This document shows, one piece after another, positions 1 to 7,976 of a stretch of DNA of 16,569 nt. The stretch is from contig CANISA010000005.1 in the NCBI GenBank assembly GCA_947470005.1, positions 1 to 16,569 on the forward strand, given 5' to 3'. The number at the start of each line of letters is the position of its first letter. Position 1 is the stretch's first letter. Source of the stretch: Legionellaceae bacterium (GTDB lineage Bacteria; Pseudomonadota; Gammaproteobacteria; Legionellales; Legionellaceae). The notes beneath the pieces are model-generated. The model was given only the letters and a program-made list of their open reading frames with translations, was not told the DNA's origin and did no database searches. The position numbers were made by a program, and so were the translations under genes.

Positions 1-824
1 AAGCGGCAAAGCATGCAGGTGTTCATTATTTTGATCTAACCGAAGACACGTCGGTTAGCCAGTCCGTTAAAATTATGGCAGAAGGCGCCAAGAGCGCTTT
101 TGTGCCGCAATGTGGGTTAGCGCCGGGGTTCATCAGTATTGTCGCTCACAGTTTGATGCAAGAATTTGATGCATGCCATCATGCGAGACTACGCGTCGGC
201 GCACTGCCTCAATGCACAAGCAATGCGTTACATTACTCGCTGACGTGGTCCACGGATGGTCTCATTAATGAATATGGAAACCCTTGTTATGGGATTGATG
301 ACGGATTGGCGGCTGTTTTCACGCCGTTGGAAGGATTAGAGTCTCTCCAAATCGAAGGGGCTCAATTTGAAGCCTTTCATACGTCAGGAGGTTTGGGTGG
401 CTTGGCTACACTTCACTTAGGAAAAATCAAGACCCTCAATTACAAGACCATACGATACCCAGGGCATTGTGAAAAAATGCGATTTTTGATGGATACACTC
501 AAGCTCAATGATGATAGGGAAACGTTGAAACGAATTCTAGAGCGTGCCATGCCAAAGACGTATCAAGACATGGTTATTATTTATGTGTCGGTGGAAGGGA
601 TGAAACAAGGCGAGTTGATTGAAAAAAGTTACCTGAAAAAAATGATGCCGACAACCATTGGCGGTCTGCCATGGTCAGCTATTCAGGTGAGTACAGCGTC
701 TGGTGTCTCTGCGGTGGTGGATCTTGTCTTGACTCAAGAGGAAGCGTTTCATGGGTTGGTATTACAAGAAACGTTTCAATTGGCTGATGTTTTAGCCAAC
801 CGTTTTGGGCAATATTACGCATAA
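1..824 (+). CDS. Saccharopine dehydrogenase / lysine 6-dehydrogenase family protein, C-terminal part (5' end outside window)
   Basis: The reading frame is open from base 3, so the gene begins upstream of the window; the first ATG at 75 is internal. About 273 residues are visible. The segment FVPQCGLAPGFISIVA and the following domain (ALHYSLTWSTDGLINEYGNPC, roughly residues 70-95 of the visible part) are typical of the C-terminal substrate domain of the saccharopine dehydrogenase-like family, which includes NAD(P)-linked L-lysine 6-dehydrogenase. The N-terminal Rossmann fold is not in view, so cofactor motifs cannot be checked. The next gene starts 12 bases downstream on the same strand and encodes an ALDH7-type dehydrogenase. 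That suggests the pair converts lysine through 2-aminoadipate semialdehyde (in equilibrium with piperideine-6-carboxylate) to 2-aminoadipate. Whether the substrate is free lysine or saccharopine cannot be decided from this part. The family is well supported; the exact reaction is inference. Confidence 0.82.
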   Translation, partial: AAKHAGVHYFDLTEDTSVSQSVKIMAEGAKSAFVPQCGLAPGFISIVAHSLMQEFDACHHARLRVGALPQCTSNALHYSLTWSTDGLINEYGNPCYGIDDGLAAVFTPLEGLESLQIEGAQFEAFHTSGGLGGLATLHLGKIKTLNYKTIRYPGHCEKMRFLMDTLKLNDDRETLKRILERAMPKTYQDMVIIYVSVEGMKQGELIEKSYLKKMMPTTIGGLPWSAIQVSTASGVSAVVDLVLTQEEAFHGLVLQETFQLADVLANRFGQYYA

Positions 825-836
825 GGGATAAAGGAT

Positions 837-2357
837 ATGAACAACGTGCTGAAACAGTTAGCTCTTCTGGCTCTGAATGCGGGCGCATACAGTGGGTATG
901 CGTGGCAAAGTGCAGTGGGGAAGGCGCCCGCATTGTCATCGTATAATCCAGCAACAGGCTTACTGATCGCTGATGTTGCACGGTGCACATTGGACGATTA
1001 TCAAGTGGTAATGGCACGTGCGACAGATGCATTTTTAACCTGGCGACAAACACCTGCTCCTCGTCGTGGCGAAATCATCCGTCAGATTGGCTTGGTGTTG
1101 CGAGAGAACAAAGATGCCTTAGGGTGTTTGGTCTCGCTTGAGATGGGCAAGTCCAAACAAGAAGGCGATGGTGAAGTTCAAGAAATGATTGATCTCGCAG
1201 ACTTTGCCGTCGGTCAATCGCGCATGTTGTACGGTAAAACCATGCATTCAGAGCGTCCCCAACACCGCATGTATGAGCAATGGCACCCGCTGGGTATTGT
1301 GGGCGTCATTTCAGCCTTTAATTTCCCTGTTGCTGTGTGGGCCTGGAATGCGTTTATCGCCGCAATTTGTGGCAACGTGACAATCTGGAAACCTGCGGCT
1401 AAAACGCCGCTATGTGCCATTGCCGTGCACCGGTTGTGTGCGAGCGTGTTAAAACAAAACGATGCCCCGGCGATTTTTTCGCTCATTATCCCAGAGTCAC
1501 ATGCGGTGGCTGATGCGATGGTCGATGACTCGCGTATTCCTTTGTTGTCGTTTACCGGCTCGACGGCAGTGGGGAGAGGCGTTGCTGTACGCGTCGGCAT
1601 GCGCCTTGGGCGGTCTATTTTAGAATTGGGCGGGAATAATGCAATTATTGTCGATGAAACGGCTGATTTGGCATTGGCTATTCCCGCGATTGTGTTTGGT
1701 GCTGTGGGCACAGCTGGGCAGCGATGCACCACGACACGTCGATTGTTTGTGCATGAGTCATTGATGGTTCCAGTGATGACGCGCTTGAAACAGGCGTATA
1801 AGCAAATCACCATCGGAGATCCGCTCGATCCGAAGCATCTCATGGGCCCTCTGATTGATAAGCAAGCCGTTATTCAGTATGAAAAAGCACTGCATCGTAT
1901 TCGAGAGGCCGGGGGAGACATTGCGTTTGGTGGACGGGTTCTTGATCGCGCAGGGTATTTTGTAGAGCCGACTCTGGTGTGCGGATTAGACAATCAATCG
2001 CCCATTGTTCAAGAAGAAACATTTGCACCTATTTTATATGTGATGCCTTATTCATCGTTGGATGAGGCCATTGCACATCAAAATGCGGCCCCTCAGGGCT
2101 TATCATCTGCTTTGTTTACGCGAGATATTCAACGCGCGGAGCAGTACCTCAGCACACAGGGCAGTGATTGTGGAATTTCCAATATCAACATCGGCACGTC
2201 AGGCGCTGAAATTGGCGGGGCCTTTGGTGGTGAAAAGGAGACCGGTGGAGGGCGCGAGTCGGGCTCGGATGCATGGAAAGCGTATATGCGCCGACAAACA
2301 AACACAATCAATTGGGGCGATACGTTACCGTTGGCACAGGGGATCGTGTTTGTTTAG
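837..2357 (+). CDS. ALDH7-family (antiquitin-like) piperideine-6-carboxylate / 2-aminoadipate semialdehyde dehydrogenase
   Basis: This 506-residue protein has the full aldehyde dehydrogenase set: the oxyanion Asn in SAFNFPVAVW (N162), the NAD-binding Lys in IWKPA (K185), FTGS (239-242), the general base in LELGGNN (E263) and the catalytic Cys in AGQRCTTTRR (C297). The C-terminal GAEIGGAFGGEKETGGGR followed by ESGSDAWKAYMRR is the hallmark of ALDH7 (antiquitin) rather than generic ALDH. Family members oxidise 2-aminoadipate 6-semialdehyde (the open form of piperideine-6-carboxylate) to 2-aminoadipate in lysine catabolism. The N-terminal LKQLALLALNAGAYSGYAW matches the usual family start. The likely Shine-Dalgarno AAGGG overlaps the stop codon of the upstream gene, and the 12-base gap indicates cotranscription. 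It converges on rodA, with only 38 bases between the two stop codons. Other semialdehyde substrates are possible. Confidence 0.93.
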   Translation: MNNVLKQLALLALNAGAYSGYAWQSAVGKAPALSSYNPATGLLIADVARCTLDDYQVVMARATDAFLTWRQTPAPRRGEIIRQIGLVLRENKDALGCLVSLEMGKSKQEGDGEVQEMIDLADFAVGQSRMLYGKTMHSERPQHRMYEQWHPLGIVGVISAFNFPVAVWAWNAFIAAICGNVTIWKPAAKTPLCAIAVHRLCASVLKQNDAPAIFSLIIPESHAVADAMVDDSRIPLLSFTGSTAVGRGVAVRVGMRLGRSILELGGNNAIIVDETADLALAIPAIVFGAVGTAGQRCTTTRRLFVHESLMVPVMTRLKQAYKQITIGDPLDPKHLMGPLIDKQAVIQYEKALHRIREAGGDIAFGGRVLDRAGYFVEPTLVCGLDNQSPIVQEETFAPILYVMPYSSLDEAIAHQNAAPQGLSSALFTRDIQRAEQYLSTQGSDCGISNINIGTSGAEIGGAFGGEKETGGGRESGSDAWKAYMRRQTNTINWGDTLPLAQGIVFV

Positions 2358-2395
2358 ATGCGACTGTGGCCCCTTAGTACAAATGATGTTTAGAT

Positions 2396-3517
2396 TTAAT
2401 CTTGCATCGTATTAAATAAAATACGGTGAGAGTGGATGGACATCAAAAGACCAAAGCTTGCGAGAAACGTCACCATGGCGCTGCCTCCATAGCTGACAAG
2501 CGGGAGTGGGATGCCCACGACGGGTAGAATGCCCATGACCATCCCCATGTTGACAAAAGCGGAAAAAAAGAAGGTCATGCTTAAGCTCGCGGCTAGCAAG
2601 CGAGTGTAGGTGGTCTGTGCTTCTCGAGCGATATGTAAACTTCGAAGAGAGACCAATACAATTAAGAAGATGAGAATCAGGCTGCCAGCAAATCCAAACT
2701 CCTCCCCGCTGACCGCAAAAATAAAATCTGTCGCGTGCTCAGGTAAAAAATTCAAGTGAGATTGGCTGCCGGCCAGCCATCCTTTTCCAAATGCCCCCCC
2801 TGAGCCAATGGCAATTTTGGATTGAATGATGTGGTAGCCTGTGCCTAAGGGATCTTGTTCCGGATTGATCAAGGTAATGATGCGTTGCTTTTGATAACCA
2901 TGCATGATGTGCCACATGAGCGGTGCAGCTAGGCCAACGGCCATGGTCAGTAATAAGACGATACGCATACGAATACCGGCTAAAAAGATGACACAAAGCC
3001 CGCTCATAGCCACCATGATCGCAGTGCCCAGATCGGGCTGTTTGGCAATGAGCAGTGTTGGGATGAAAATAAAAAGAGAAACCATTGTTAACGATTTTAA
3101 ATCAATGGGAAGGGTTTTTCGATCCAGATACCAGGCGGCCATCATCGGCACCGCTAATTTCATGATCTCAGACGGTTGAAAACGAAAAAAGCCTAAATCA
3201 AGCCAACGCTGAGCCCCTTTTCCAATTTTACCCATGAGCATGACGGCGACCAAGAGTGCGAGCCCGATGGCGTATAGCCAAGGGGTCCATCGTTTGTATT
3301 TATGAGGAGGCACGAAGGCAAAAATAACCATTATACCTAACGCCAAGACCAGGCGTAACAGTTGGCGCATAATCATGCTGGTGTTTTCATTTGATGCGCT
3401 GTAGAGAATCAGCATGCCGAACAGAATGATGAGAAGCAATAAACCGAGCAACGGGATATCGATGTATAACGATTTTCCTGTGAGTCGGTACATGGGATTT
3501 TGCGAAGAGCGGTTCAT
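2396..3517 (-). CDS. rodA: RodA, peptidoglycan glycosyltransferase of the elongasome (SEDS family)
   Basis: This is a 373-residue polytopic membrane protein with about ten hydrophobic segments spread along its length. SEDS motifs are clear: GKGAQRWLDLGFFRFQPSE (residues 100-117), AKQPDLGTA (158-166), the loop FLPEHATDFIFA with the essential Asp at D264, and the C-terminal GIPLPLVSYGGS (335-346). RodA polymerises lipid II into glycan strands during cell elongation and works with the transpeptidase PBP2. The start codon overlaps the mrdA stop as ATGA (3514-3517), so translation is probably coupled. Its N-terminus (RLTGKSLYIDIPLL) resembles RodA rather than FtsW, and the mrdA neighbour confirms this. 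It is the last gene of the leftward cluster and converges on the ALDH7 gene; I see no strong hairpin terminator in the 38-base gap. Confidence 0.97.
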   Translation of the reverse strand: MNRSSQNPMYRLTGKSLYIDIPLLGLLLLIILFGMLILYSASNENTSMIMRQLLRLVLALGIMVIFAFVPPHKYKRWTPWLYAIGLALLVAVMLMGKIGKGAQRWLDLGFFRFQPSEIMKLAVPMMAAWYLDRKTLPIDLKSLTMVSLFIFIPTLLIAKQPDLGTAIMVAMSGLCVIFLAGIRMRIVLLLTMAVGLAAPLMWHIMHGYQKQRIITLINPEQDPLGTGYHIIQSKIAIGSGGAFGKGWLAGSQSHLNFLPEHATDFIFAVSGEEFGFAGSLILIFLIVLVSLRSLHIAREAQTTYTRLLAASLSMTFFFSAFVNMGMVMGILPVVGIPLPLVSYGGSAMVTFLASFGLLMSIHSHRILFNTMQD

Positions 3518-5364
3518 GGTATGTTCTCGTTTTTCTTGAGGTCGAAATAAGCATCCAGTACTTGGCGAGCAACGTGAGAGGCCACCACATCATGCTCAAC
3601 AATAACCGCGATAACCACTTCAGGTTTTTCAACAGGAGCAAACGCGATGAAAAGTGAATGATCGCGCAAGGCGTCTGGAACATGTTGATCACGTTTTTTT
3701 TCATCTTGGCTCATGCTAAAAACTTGAGCGGTGCCTGTTTTAGCAGCGACAGAATAGGGTGCATCCCGACCGAATCGATAACCCGTGCCCTCATTATTGG
3801 TGATGACGGCGTGCATCGCGTCAATAACAAGATCCCAATCTTCACTATTTTTCAACTGAACAGGATATTCTTCTAACGCTTTAAACAAAACTGTTTCCCC
3901 GTGCTCATCCAGTGATCGTCCCAATAGATGGGGTCGAAAGCGTCGTCCATGTTGGCTCAATGATGCGGTTGCGTTGGCCAATTGCAGGGGTGACGCAAGC
4001 ATGAATCCTTGACCAATGGAAGTAATCAGCGTGTCGCCGGGGTACCATGGGAGGCCTTTGCTTTGACGTTTCCAATGAGGGCTTGGAACGAGTCCTGGGG
4101 CTTCTTCCTTTAAATCAACATGCGTCAATTGCCCAAAACCAAATTGAACCAACATGTCTTCAATGGCGCTAATTCCTATTTTATTGCCTAATTGATAAAA
4201 ATACGTATCGCACGAGACGGTGATGGCACGTTTTAAGTTCATCACGCCATGCCCACCTCGCTTCCAGTCCCGATAGACGTGCGTCACACCAGGGAGTCGA
4301 TACCAGCCCGGATCATAAATTTTTGTGTCCGGTGTGATAGCACCCTTCTCTAACCCGGCAATGGCGATAAATGGTTTTACAGGAGACGCCGGCGGGTAAA
4401 GACCCCTAACCGCTCGGTTGTAGAGCGGTTTGTCTTCGGCAAGTGTGAGTATTTGATAATCTTTATGACTGATCCCCATCACAAATAGATTGGGATCGTA
4501 GCTAGGGGAACTGACCATCGACAAAATATCGCCGTGAGCCGCACTCATGACAACGACGGCCCCACACTTGCCCTGCATGGCATCATGGGCCACCTGTTGT
4601 AAGCGTGCGTCGATGGTTAAGTGAAGATTGTTACCTGAAAGAGGTGCTTGCTTGCTGACGATTCGGAGGGTTCGACCACTTACATCCGTTTCAACTTGCT
4701 GATAGCCGACTTGACCATGCAACACGTCTTCATAAAATCGTTCAATCCCGACCTTACCCATAAAATTGGTCGCACGGTATTGCGTGCTGTTCACCTGTTT
4801 GAGCTCGTCTGCATTGATTCGCCCAACATATCCTAATAAATGAGCGGTAACTTCTCCGAGCGGGTAATAACGCATCAGCCGCGCTTTGATGCTGACCCCA
4901 GGAAATTGGTATTGATTGCTTGCAAAAACAGCCACATCCTCTTGGTTTAATTTAAGTTTAAGAGGGATAGGGACGTAACCGTGGTTTTGTTTACGCGTAC
5001 GGTTAAAACTATCAATGTCATCGTCCGTGATGGAAGGCAATAACTGCTGTAATTCTTGGAGCGTTTGGCTTACATTTTTTACGCGCTCAGGGACAATTTC
5101 TAGTACATACACGGGGATGTTGTCAGCAAGGACCACACCATTTTTATCAAAAATAACGCCACGCGGAGGGGCTATGGGGGTAATGCTCATCTGGTTTTTG
5201 AGGGATAAAGTCGCAAATCGTTTGTATTCTGAAAATTGCAAATAGGCAAGACGGAGCACAAGGACCAGTGAGCAGACGATAATCATGGCCACCAAAAGAC
5301 TTAAGCGAAAGTGATGCAGCTGTGATTCTGAGTGGTCACGAAGTACGGGTTGGTTCAAGCGCAT
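3514..5364 (-). CDS. mrdA: Penicillin-binding protein 2 (elongation-specific D,D-transpeptidase)
   Basis: This 616-residue class B PBP cross-links peptidoglycan during lateral wall growth. There is a short cytoplasmic N-terminus and one membrane anchor (about residues 22-44). A pedestal domain begins with ITPIAPPRGVIFDKNG (61-76), and a C-terminal penicillin-binding domain follows. Active-site motifs: SxxK as SPVK with nucleophile S327 inside YPPASPVKPF, SxD as SCD (384-386), and KTG at 542-544 (AAKTGTAQV). The residue before the nucleophile is Ala and the one after is Pro, where E. coli PBP2 has YPPGSTVKP; this is a mild variation. Length is close to E. coli PBP2 (633). The start is chosen by alignment to the E. 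coli N-terminus, since no clear Shine-Dalgarno lies upstream. It sits 57 bases after rlmH and overlaps rodA by 4 bases, in the usual rlmH-mrdA-rodA order. Confidence 0.97.
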   Translation of the reverse strand: MRLNQPVLRDHSESQLHHFRLSLLVAMIIVCSLVLVLRLAYLQFSEYKRFATLSLKNQMSITPIAPPRGVIFDKNGVVLADNIPVYVLEIVPERVKNVSQTLQELQQLLPSITDDDIDSFNRTRKQNHGYVPIPLKLKLNQEDVAVFASNQYQFPGVSIKARLMRYYPLGEVTAHLLGYVGRINADELKQVNSTQYRATNFMGKVGIERFYEDVLHGQVGYQQVETDVSGRTLRIVSKQAPLSGNNLHLTIDARLQQVAHDAMQGKCGAVVVMSAAHGDILSMVSSPSYDPNLFVMGISHKDYQILTLAEDKPLYNRAVRGLYPPASPVKPFIAIAGLEKGAITPDTKIYDPGWYRLPGVTHVYRDWKRGGHGVMNLKRAITVSCDTYFYQLGNKIGISAIEDMLVQFGFGQLTHVDLKEEAPGLVPSPHWKRQSKGLPWYPGDTLITSIGQGFMLASPLQLANATASLSQHGRRFRPHLLGRSLDEHGETVLFKALEEYPVQLKNSEDWDLVIDAMHAVITNNEGTGYRFGRDAPYSVAAKTGTAQVFSMSQDEKKRDQHVPDALRDHSLFIAFAPVEKPEVVIAVIVEHDVVASHVARQVLDAYFDLKKNENIP

Positions 5365-5421
5365 GATTGACGAAAATTAAGTACGTTTTAGAAAGGCCTG
5401 CGCGCATAGTAACGTAAATTA

Positions 5422-5892
5422 TCACTTATGATAAGGATGATTATGTAAGATGGACCATGCGCGGTAAAGTGTTTCGAGAAGCACGATGCGCGCAAGGGCA
5501 TGGGGAAGCGTCAATGTCGACAACGACCAGCGCTCATGGCACTGTGCAAGTACGGCGGCAGCTAGACCTTCTGGGCCTCCGATGAGGAAACACAAGTGGC
5601 TTGAAACGTGCTGAACATGTTGTAATTTGCTGGCTAACGCTTCACTTGAGAATGTTTCCCCACCCTTATCCAGTGCGATAAGACGTGCATTGCTTGGTAT
5701 TGCGGTGCGCATCAAGACCAGTTCTTTGTCTAAAATGCGGGATAACTCAGCGGATTTTCCTCGTTTGAATAAAGGAATCTCAATCAGCTGAACGTTCACA
5801 CCATCTTGAAGACGCTTACTAAATTCTTGACAGGCTTCGTTTACCCAAGAGGGCATTTTATTGCCCATGGCAACTAACGTGATTTTAAGCAT
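5422..5892 (-). CDS. rlmH: RlmH, 23S rRNA pseudouridine-1915 N3-methyltransferase
   Basis: This 156-residue SPOUT-class methyltransferase is almost the same length as E. coli RlmH (155). It shows the N-terminal MLKITLVAMGNKMPSWV, the internal IEIPLFKRGKSAE, the SAM-binding knot motif LIGGPEG (103-109), and the highly conserved C-terminal stretch TLPHALAR followed by YRAWSILHNHPYHK. The enzyme methylates Psi1915 in helix 69 of 23S rRNA, acting on assembled 70S ribosomes. The start at 5892 is set by alignment with the E. coli N-terminus. The open frame continues upstream to about 6030, but that extension lies inside rsfS and has no family similarity. The gene follows rsfS with a 19-base gap and precedes mrdA, the conserved gammaproteobacterial order. 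Confidence 0.97.
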   Translation of the reverse strand: MLKITLVAMGNKMPSWVNEACQEFSKRLQDGVNVQLIEIPLFKRGKSAELSRILDKELVLMRTAIPSNARLIALDKGGETFSSEALASKLQHVQHVSSHLCFLIGGPEGLAAAVLAQCHERWSLSTLTLPHALARIVLLETLYRAWSILHNHPYHK

Positions 5893-5911
5893 ACAAAGCC
5901 ATGTACTCTGG

Positions 5912-6241
5912 CTAGACGTTATCTTGCCAGAGTCCTTCGATATTGTAAAAAGCACGCGTCGCGGGTTGCATGACATGCACAACAAAATCGGCAAAGTCAA
6001 CCAGCGCCCACTCACCCTCATCGAGGCCATGATTACCTATCGGAGGAAGACCCGCCGCTTTCATTTCAGCCATGACATTTTGTGCAATGGCGCGCACTTG
6101 ACGCGACGAACGGCCGCTGCAAATGATCATGTAATCAGTGACGGTGGTCAGATGTCTCACGTCAATGACCGTAATATCGATCGCGTGGTTTTCATCAAGG
6201 GAATGAACAAGTGCATCAAGTCGTGCAGTTAAATCAGGCAT
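5912..6241 (-). CDS. rsfS: RsfS, ribosomal silencing factor (YbeB/Iojap family)
   Basis: This protein of about 109 residues carries the Iojap-family core: ITVIDVRHLTTVTDYMIICSG, then SSRQVRAIAQNV, a Gly-rich region ending in EGEWALVDFADFVVHVMQ, and FYNIEGLW near the C-terminus. RsfS binds ribosomal protein L14 on the 50S subunit, blocks subunit joining, and lowers translation in stationary phase. The start at 6241 (MPDLTARLDALV) matches the E. coli N-terminus in length and has ACGAG about 4 bases upstream. An in-frame ATG at 6259 is an alternative, but it has no ribosome binding site and would sit almost at the predicted transcript start. Downstream are rlmH, mrdA and rodA. In many relatives nadD precedes rsfS; here the neighbour is an unrelated divergent gene. 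Confidence 0.95.
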   Translation of the reverse strand: MPDLTARLDALVHSLDENHAIDITVIDVRHLTTVTDYMIICSGRSSRQVRAIAQNVMAEMKAAGLPPIGNHGLDEGEWALVDFADFVVHVMQPATRAFYNIEGLWQDNV

Positions 6242-6272
6242 ATTACTCGTTGTATCCATTAAAAAACCAGAG

Positions 6273-6301
6273 ATATTAACACAGCAGCGGCGCATAGGCA
6301 A
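6273..6301 (-). promoter_or_regulatory. Candidate sigma70-type promoter for rsfS-rlmH-mrdA-rodA
   Basis: On the - strand, TTGCCT (6296-6301) and TAATAT (6273-6278) are separated by 17 bases; each hexamer matches the sigma70 consensus at 4 of 6 positions. Initiation near 6266 would leave a leader of about 25 bases before the chosen rsfS start at 6241. This is the only reasonable match in the short divergent region, but it is weak. Confidence 0.35.
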
Positions 6302-6333
6302 TTTGAAAGCAGCGCTTTTTTAGGAGAATAGTC

Positions 6334-6339
6334 TATAAT
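6334..6339 (+). promoter_or_regulatory. Candidate -10 element (TATAAT) of the orphan gene
   Basis: A perfect TATAAT lies 34 bases upstream of the ATG at 6374. No good -35 hexamer sits at 16-18 bases: the nearest match, TTGAAA at 6303-6308, is 25 bases away, and there is no TGn extension. Transcription may therefore need an activator. This remains a guess from spacing. Confidence 0.4.
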
Positions 6340-6373
6340 TGGAACATTAGCTTTAATAATAGAGGTAAAAAAT

Positions 6374-7894
6374 ATGTGGACCCCAAAAGAAGTCACTCAA
6401 AAAGGTACCATAGAGCTCGTATCGCTAGAGGCCGCACCAACGCCAACGTTTGCAGCGGAATTTTCAGAAAAAATGGGCGATTATCTCCAACGGGCAGATG
6501 GCGGTTTAGCACGAATAGATAAGGCACTGGCTGATCCCGAGGTAGGAATGGCTCAACTCACGCGTTTATTTAACGAGATGACAGATATATCACCTGACGT
6601 GCGTGCGGTTGAGTTTAATCAGGTGATGAAGGCAAAGGATGTTGCTTCTTATGCAATGCAAGTCACTAAAGAGGCAGGAGAAGCTATTTTTAATGATGAC
6701 CTCACCGACTTAAAACCTGAATTTATAAAACTATTTCCACACATAGAAGATATAAAGGCGTTATGCACTCAACAAGGAACTACCGTTGTTGACATGCTTT
6801 TAAAAGGGATCTCCGCATTGCATTCGCAATGCTTTGCCGATGAAATCACTAAAAACATAAACCCAGTTAGCTCAAACACCGGAACAAATGCGGATGTAGC
6901 TGAGGTTCACAAAATGGCCGCACTCTGTGCTACGTTACAAGGTGTTCAGGTATATATATCAAAAGACACGTTAAATTTAGCTCCAAAGAAAGTGATTTCT
7001 ATTGAACAATTGCAACGCTCATTAGAAGAAATGAAAAATGATCTGTATGAATCCAGGCAGCTTTTAGAGAAGTATGCTGAAGTTGAATTTCAGGTCAGCA
7101 GCTCAGAGATGATGACATTCATCTCTGAGCATCCTAAACGAAAGCTCTATTTGGATACGCTGATTGACAATCCTGCTCTTCAAGCGAAATGCAGTAAATT
7201 TTTGGACGATTATAAGGTGCTAGACACGCAGGATAATATAATTAGTACAGCGTATGAGAGCGTGTTTGACCCGCATGAGGGGAATAAAAACGCCGTCACT
7301 TTAGAGAAATCAGACAAAGAACTGACTGATTCAAGGGAAAAAATAAGTCAGATTGAAATACTAACGATGCTCAAATTAATGGATGTTCTTAAAATAGTTG
7401 AAGCGGAACTCAATACTGCGATGGCCGGTTTGTTAGCATACAATGGTTTATTATTAGCATCTGATCCAGAGGATGAACGTCATGAACGGGCACAAATACA
7501 TGAATCGATAGGGTTGCTCGTCGATCAACAAAAAAAATTAATGGAAATTATTCCGTCAATTAACACACAAAATATTTCTCAGAAAATTAGCGATTCAATA
7601 GCGATTATTTCATCGGTAAAAAATGCAGTTTCTGAAATAGGCCCATCTAAACCTACAGGACTCTTTGCTCCACTCATCAAGGTCATTAATAAGGTGGCAG
7701 AAAAAATTGTTGCGCTCTTTTCTCCTGCTGCGAGTCATATGGTTAGTTTAAAGCATGAGCGTAAAGAGATCATTGGGAAGATGCTAAATATGAAGGATTA
7801 TTTAAAAATAATGCAACAAGATAATCCACTTGAAACAGAACATGACGCAGAACATGACGCAGCACAACACATAACATCGATGAAAGGAAACTAA
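6374..7894 (+). CDS. Unrecognised mostly helical 506-residue protein (orphan; candidate secreted effector)
   Basis: I do not recognise this protein or any catalytic motif in it. It has no signal peptide and no clear transmembrane helix; the most hydrophobic stretch is around residues 429-450 (GLFAPLIKVINKVAEKIVAL). Much of it reads as charged amphipathic helix, notably about 208-240 (EQLQRSLEEMKNDLYESRQL) and 312-395, which suggests coiled coils. The C-terminus is acidic and holds a tandem EHDA repeat (489-496) just before the end. The start is supported by AGAGG at 6361-6365, 8 bases before the ATG. Base composition is clearly lower in GC than the neighbours: by hand count 6374-side sample 7561-7620 has 17 G/C of 60, against 32 of 60 at 9241-9300 in parE. 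It stands alone, divergent from rsfS and convergent with the protease gene. A large soluble, low-GC, helical orphan with an acidic tail would suit a type IV effector in a Legionella/Coxiella-type organism, but that is inference only. Confidence 0.75.
   Translation: MWTPKEVTQKGTIELVSLEAAPTPTFAAEFSEKMGDYLQRADGGLARIDKALADPEVGMAQLTRLFNEMTDISPDVRAVEFNQVMKAKDVASYAMQVTKEAGEAIFNDDLTDLKPEFIKLFPHIEDIKALCTQQGTTVVDMLLKGISALHSQCFADEITKNINPVSSNTGTNADVAEVHKMAALCATLQGVQVYISKDTLNLAPKKVISIEQLQRSLEEMKNDLYESRQLLEKYAEVEFQVSSSEMMTFISEHPKRKLYLDTLIDNPALQAKCSKFLDDYKVLDTQDNIISTAYESVFDPHEGNKNAVTLEKSDKELTDSREKISQIEILTMLKLMDVLKIVEAELNTAMAGLLAYNGLLLASDPEDERHERAQIHESIGLLVDQQKKLMEIIPSINTQNISQKISDSIAIISSVKNAVSEIGPSKPTGLFAPLIKVINKVAEKIVALFSPAASHMVSLKHERKEIIGKMLNMKDYLKIMQQDNPLETEHDAEHDAAQHITSMKGN
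7838..7861 (+). repeat. In-frame 12-base tandem duplication (GAACATGACGCA x2)
   Basis: Two exact adjacent copies of GAACATGACGCA occur near the 3' end of the orphan gene. They encode EHDA twice and so keep the reading frame. They look like a recent slippage or duplication event in the acidic C-terminal tail. Confidence 0.9.
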
Positions 7895-7932
7895 TCACGG
7901 GCATAGGGACACTGAAGGCTCTACCGGAATCG

Positions 7933-7960
7933 GCAATGCTGGGTCAAGACCCAGCATTGC
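7933..7960. repeat. Perfect 13-base-pair palindrome (possible terminator or REP-like unit)
   Basis: GCAATGCTGGGTC (7933-7945) pairs perfectly with GACCCAGCATTGC (7948-7960) around the two bases AA. It lies 38 bases after the orphan gene stop. The stem is strong, but no T-run follows on either strand, so it is not a classical intrinsic terminator. Its core TGGGTCAAGACCCA (7940-7953) is present again in inverted form in the palindrome at 7977-7994, which points to a dispersed repeat element rather than a chance hairpin. Confidence 0.8.
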
Positions 7961-7976
7961 TACATTACCGCTGTAG

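Noticed and set aside
1214..1843. 209-codon open frame on the - strand inside the ALDH7 gene
   Set aside because: It is antisense to catalytic motifs of a well-supported gene, has low-complexity Ala/Thr/Ser composition and no recognisable domain.
5893..6030. N-terminal extension of the rlmH open frame
   Set aside because: It lies within rsfS in another frame, has no family similarity, and the ATG at 5892 aligns exactly with the E. coli RlmH start.
6303..6308. TTGAAA as the -35 of the orphan gene promoter
   Set aside because: Its spacing to TATAAT is 25 bases, far beyond the 16-18 that sigma70 accepts.
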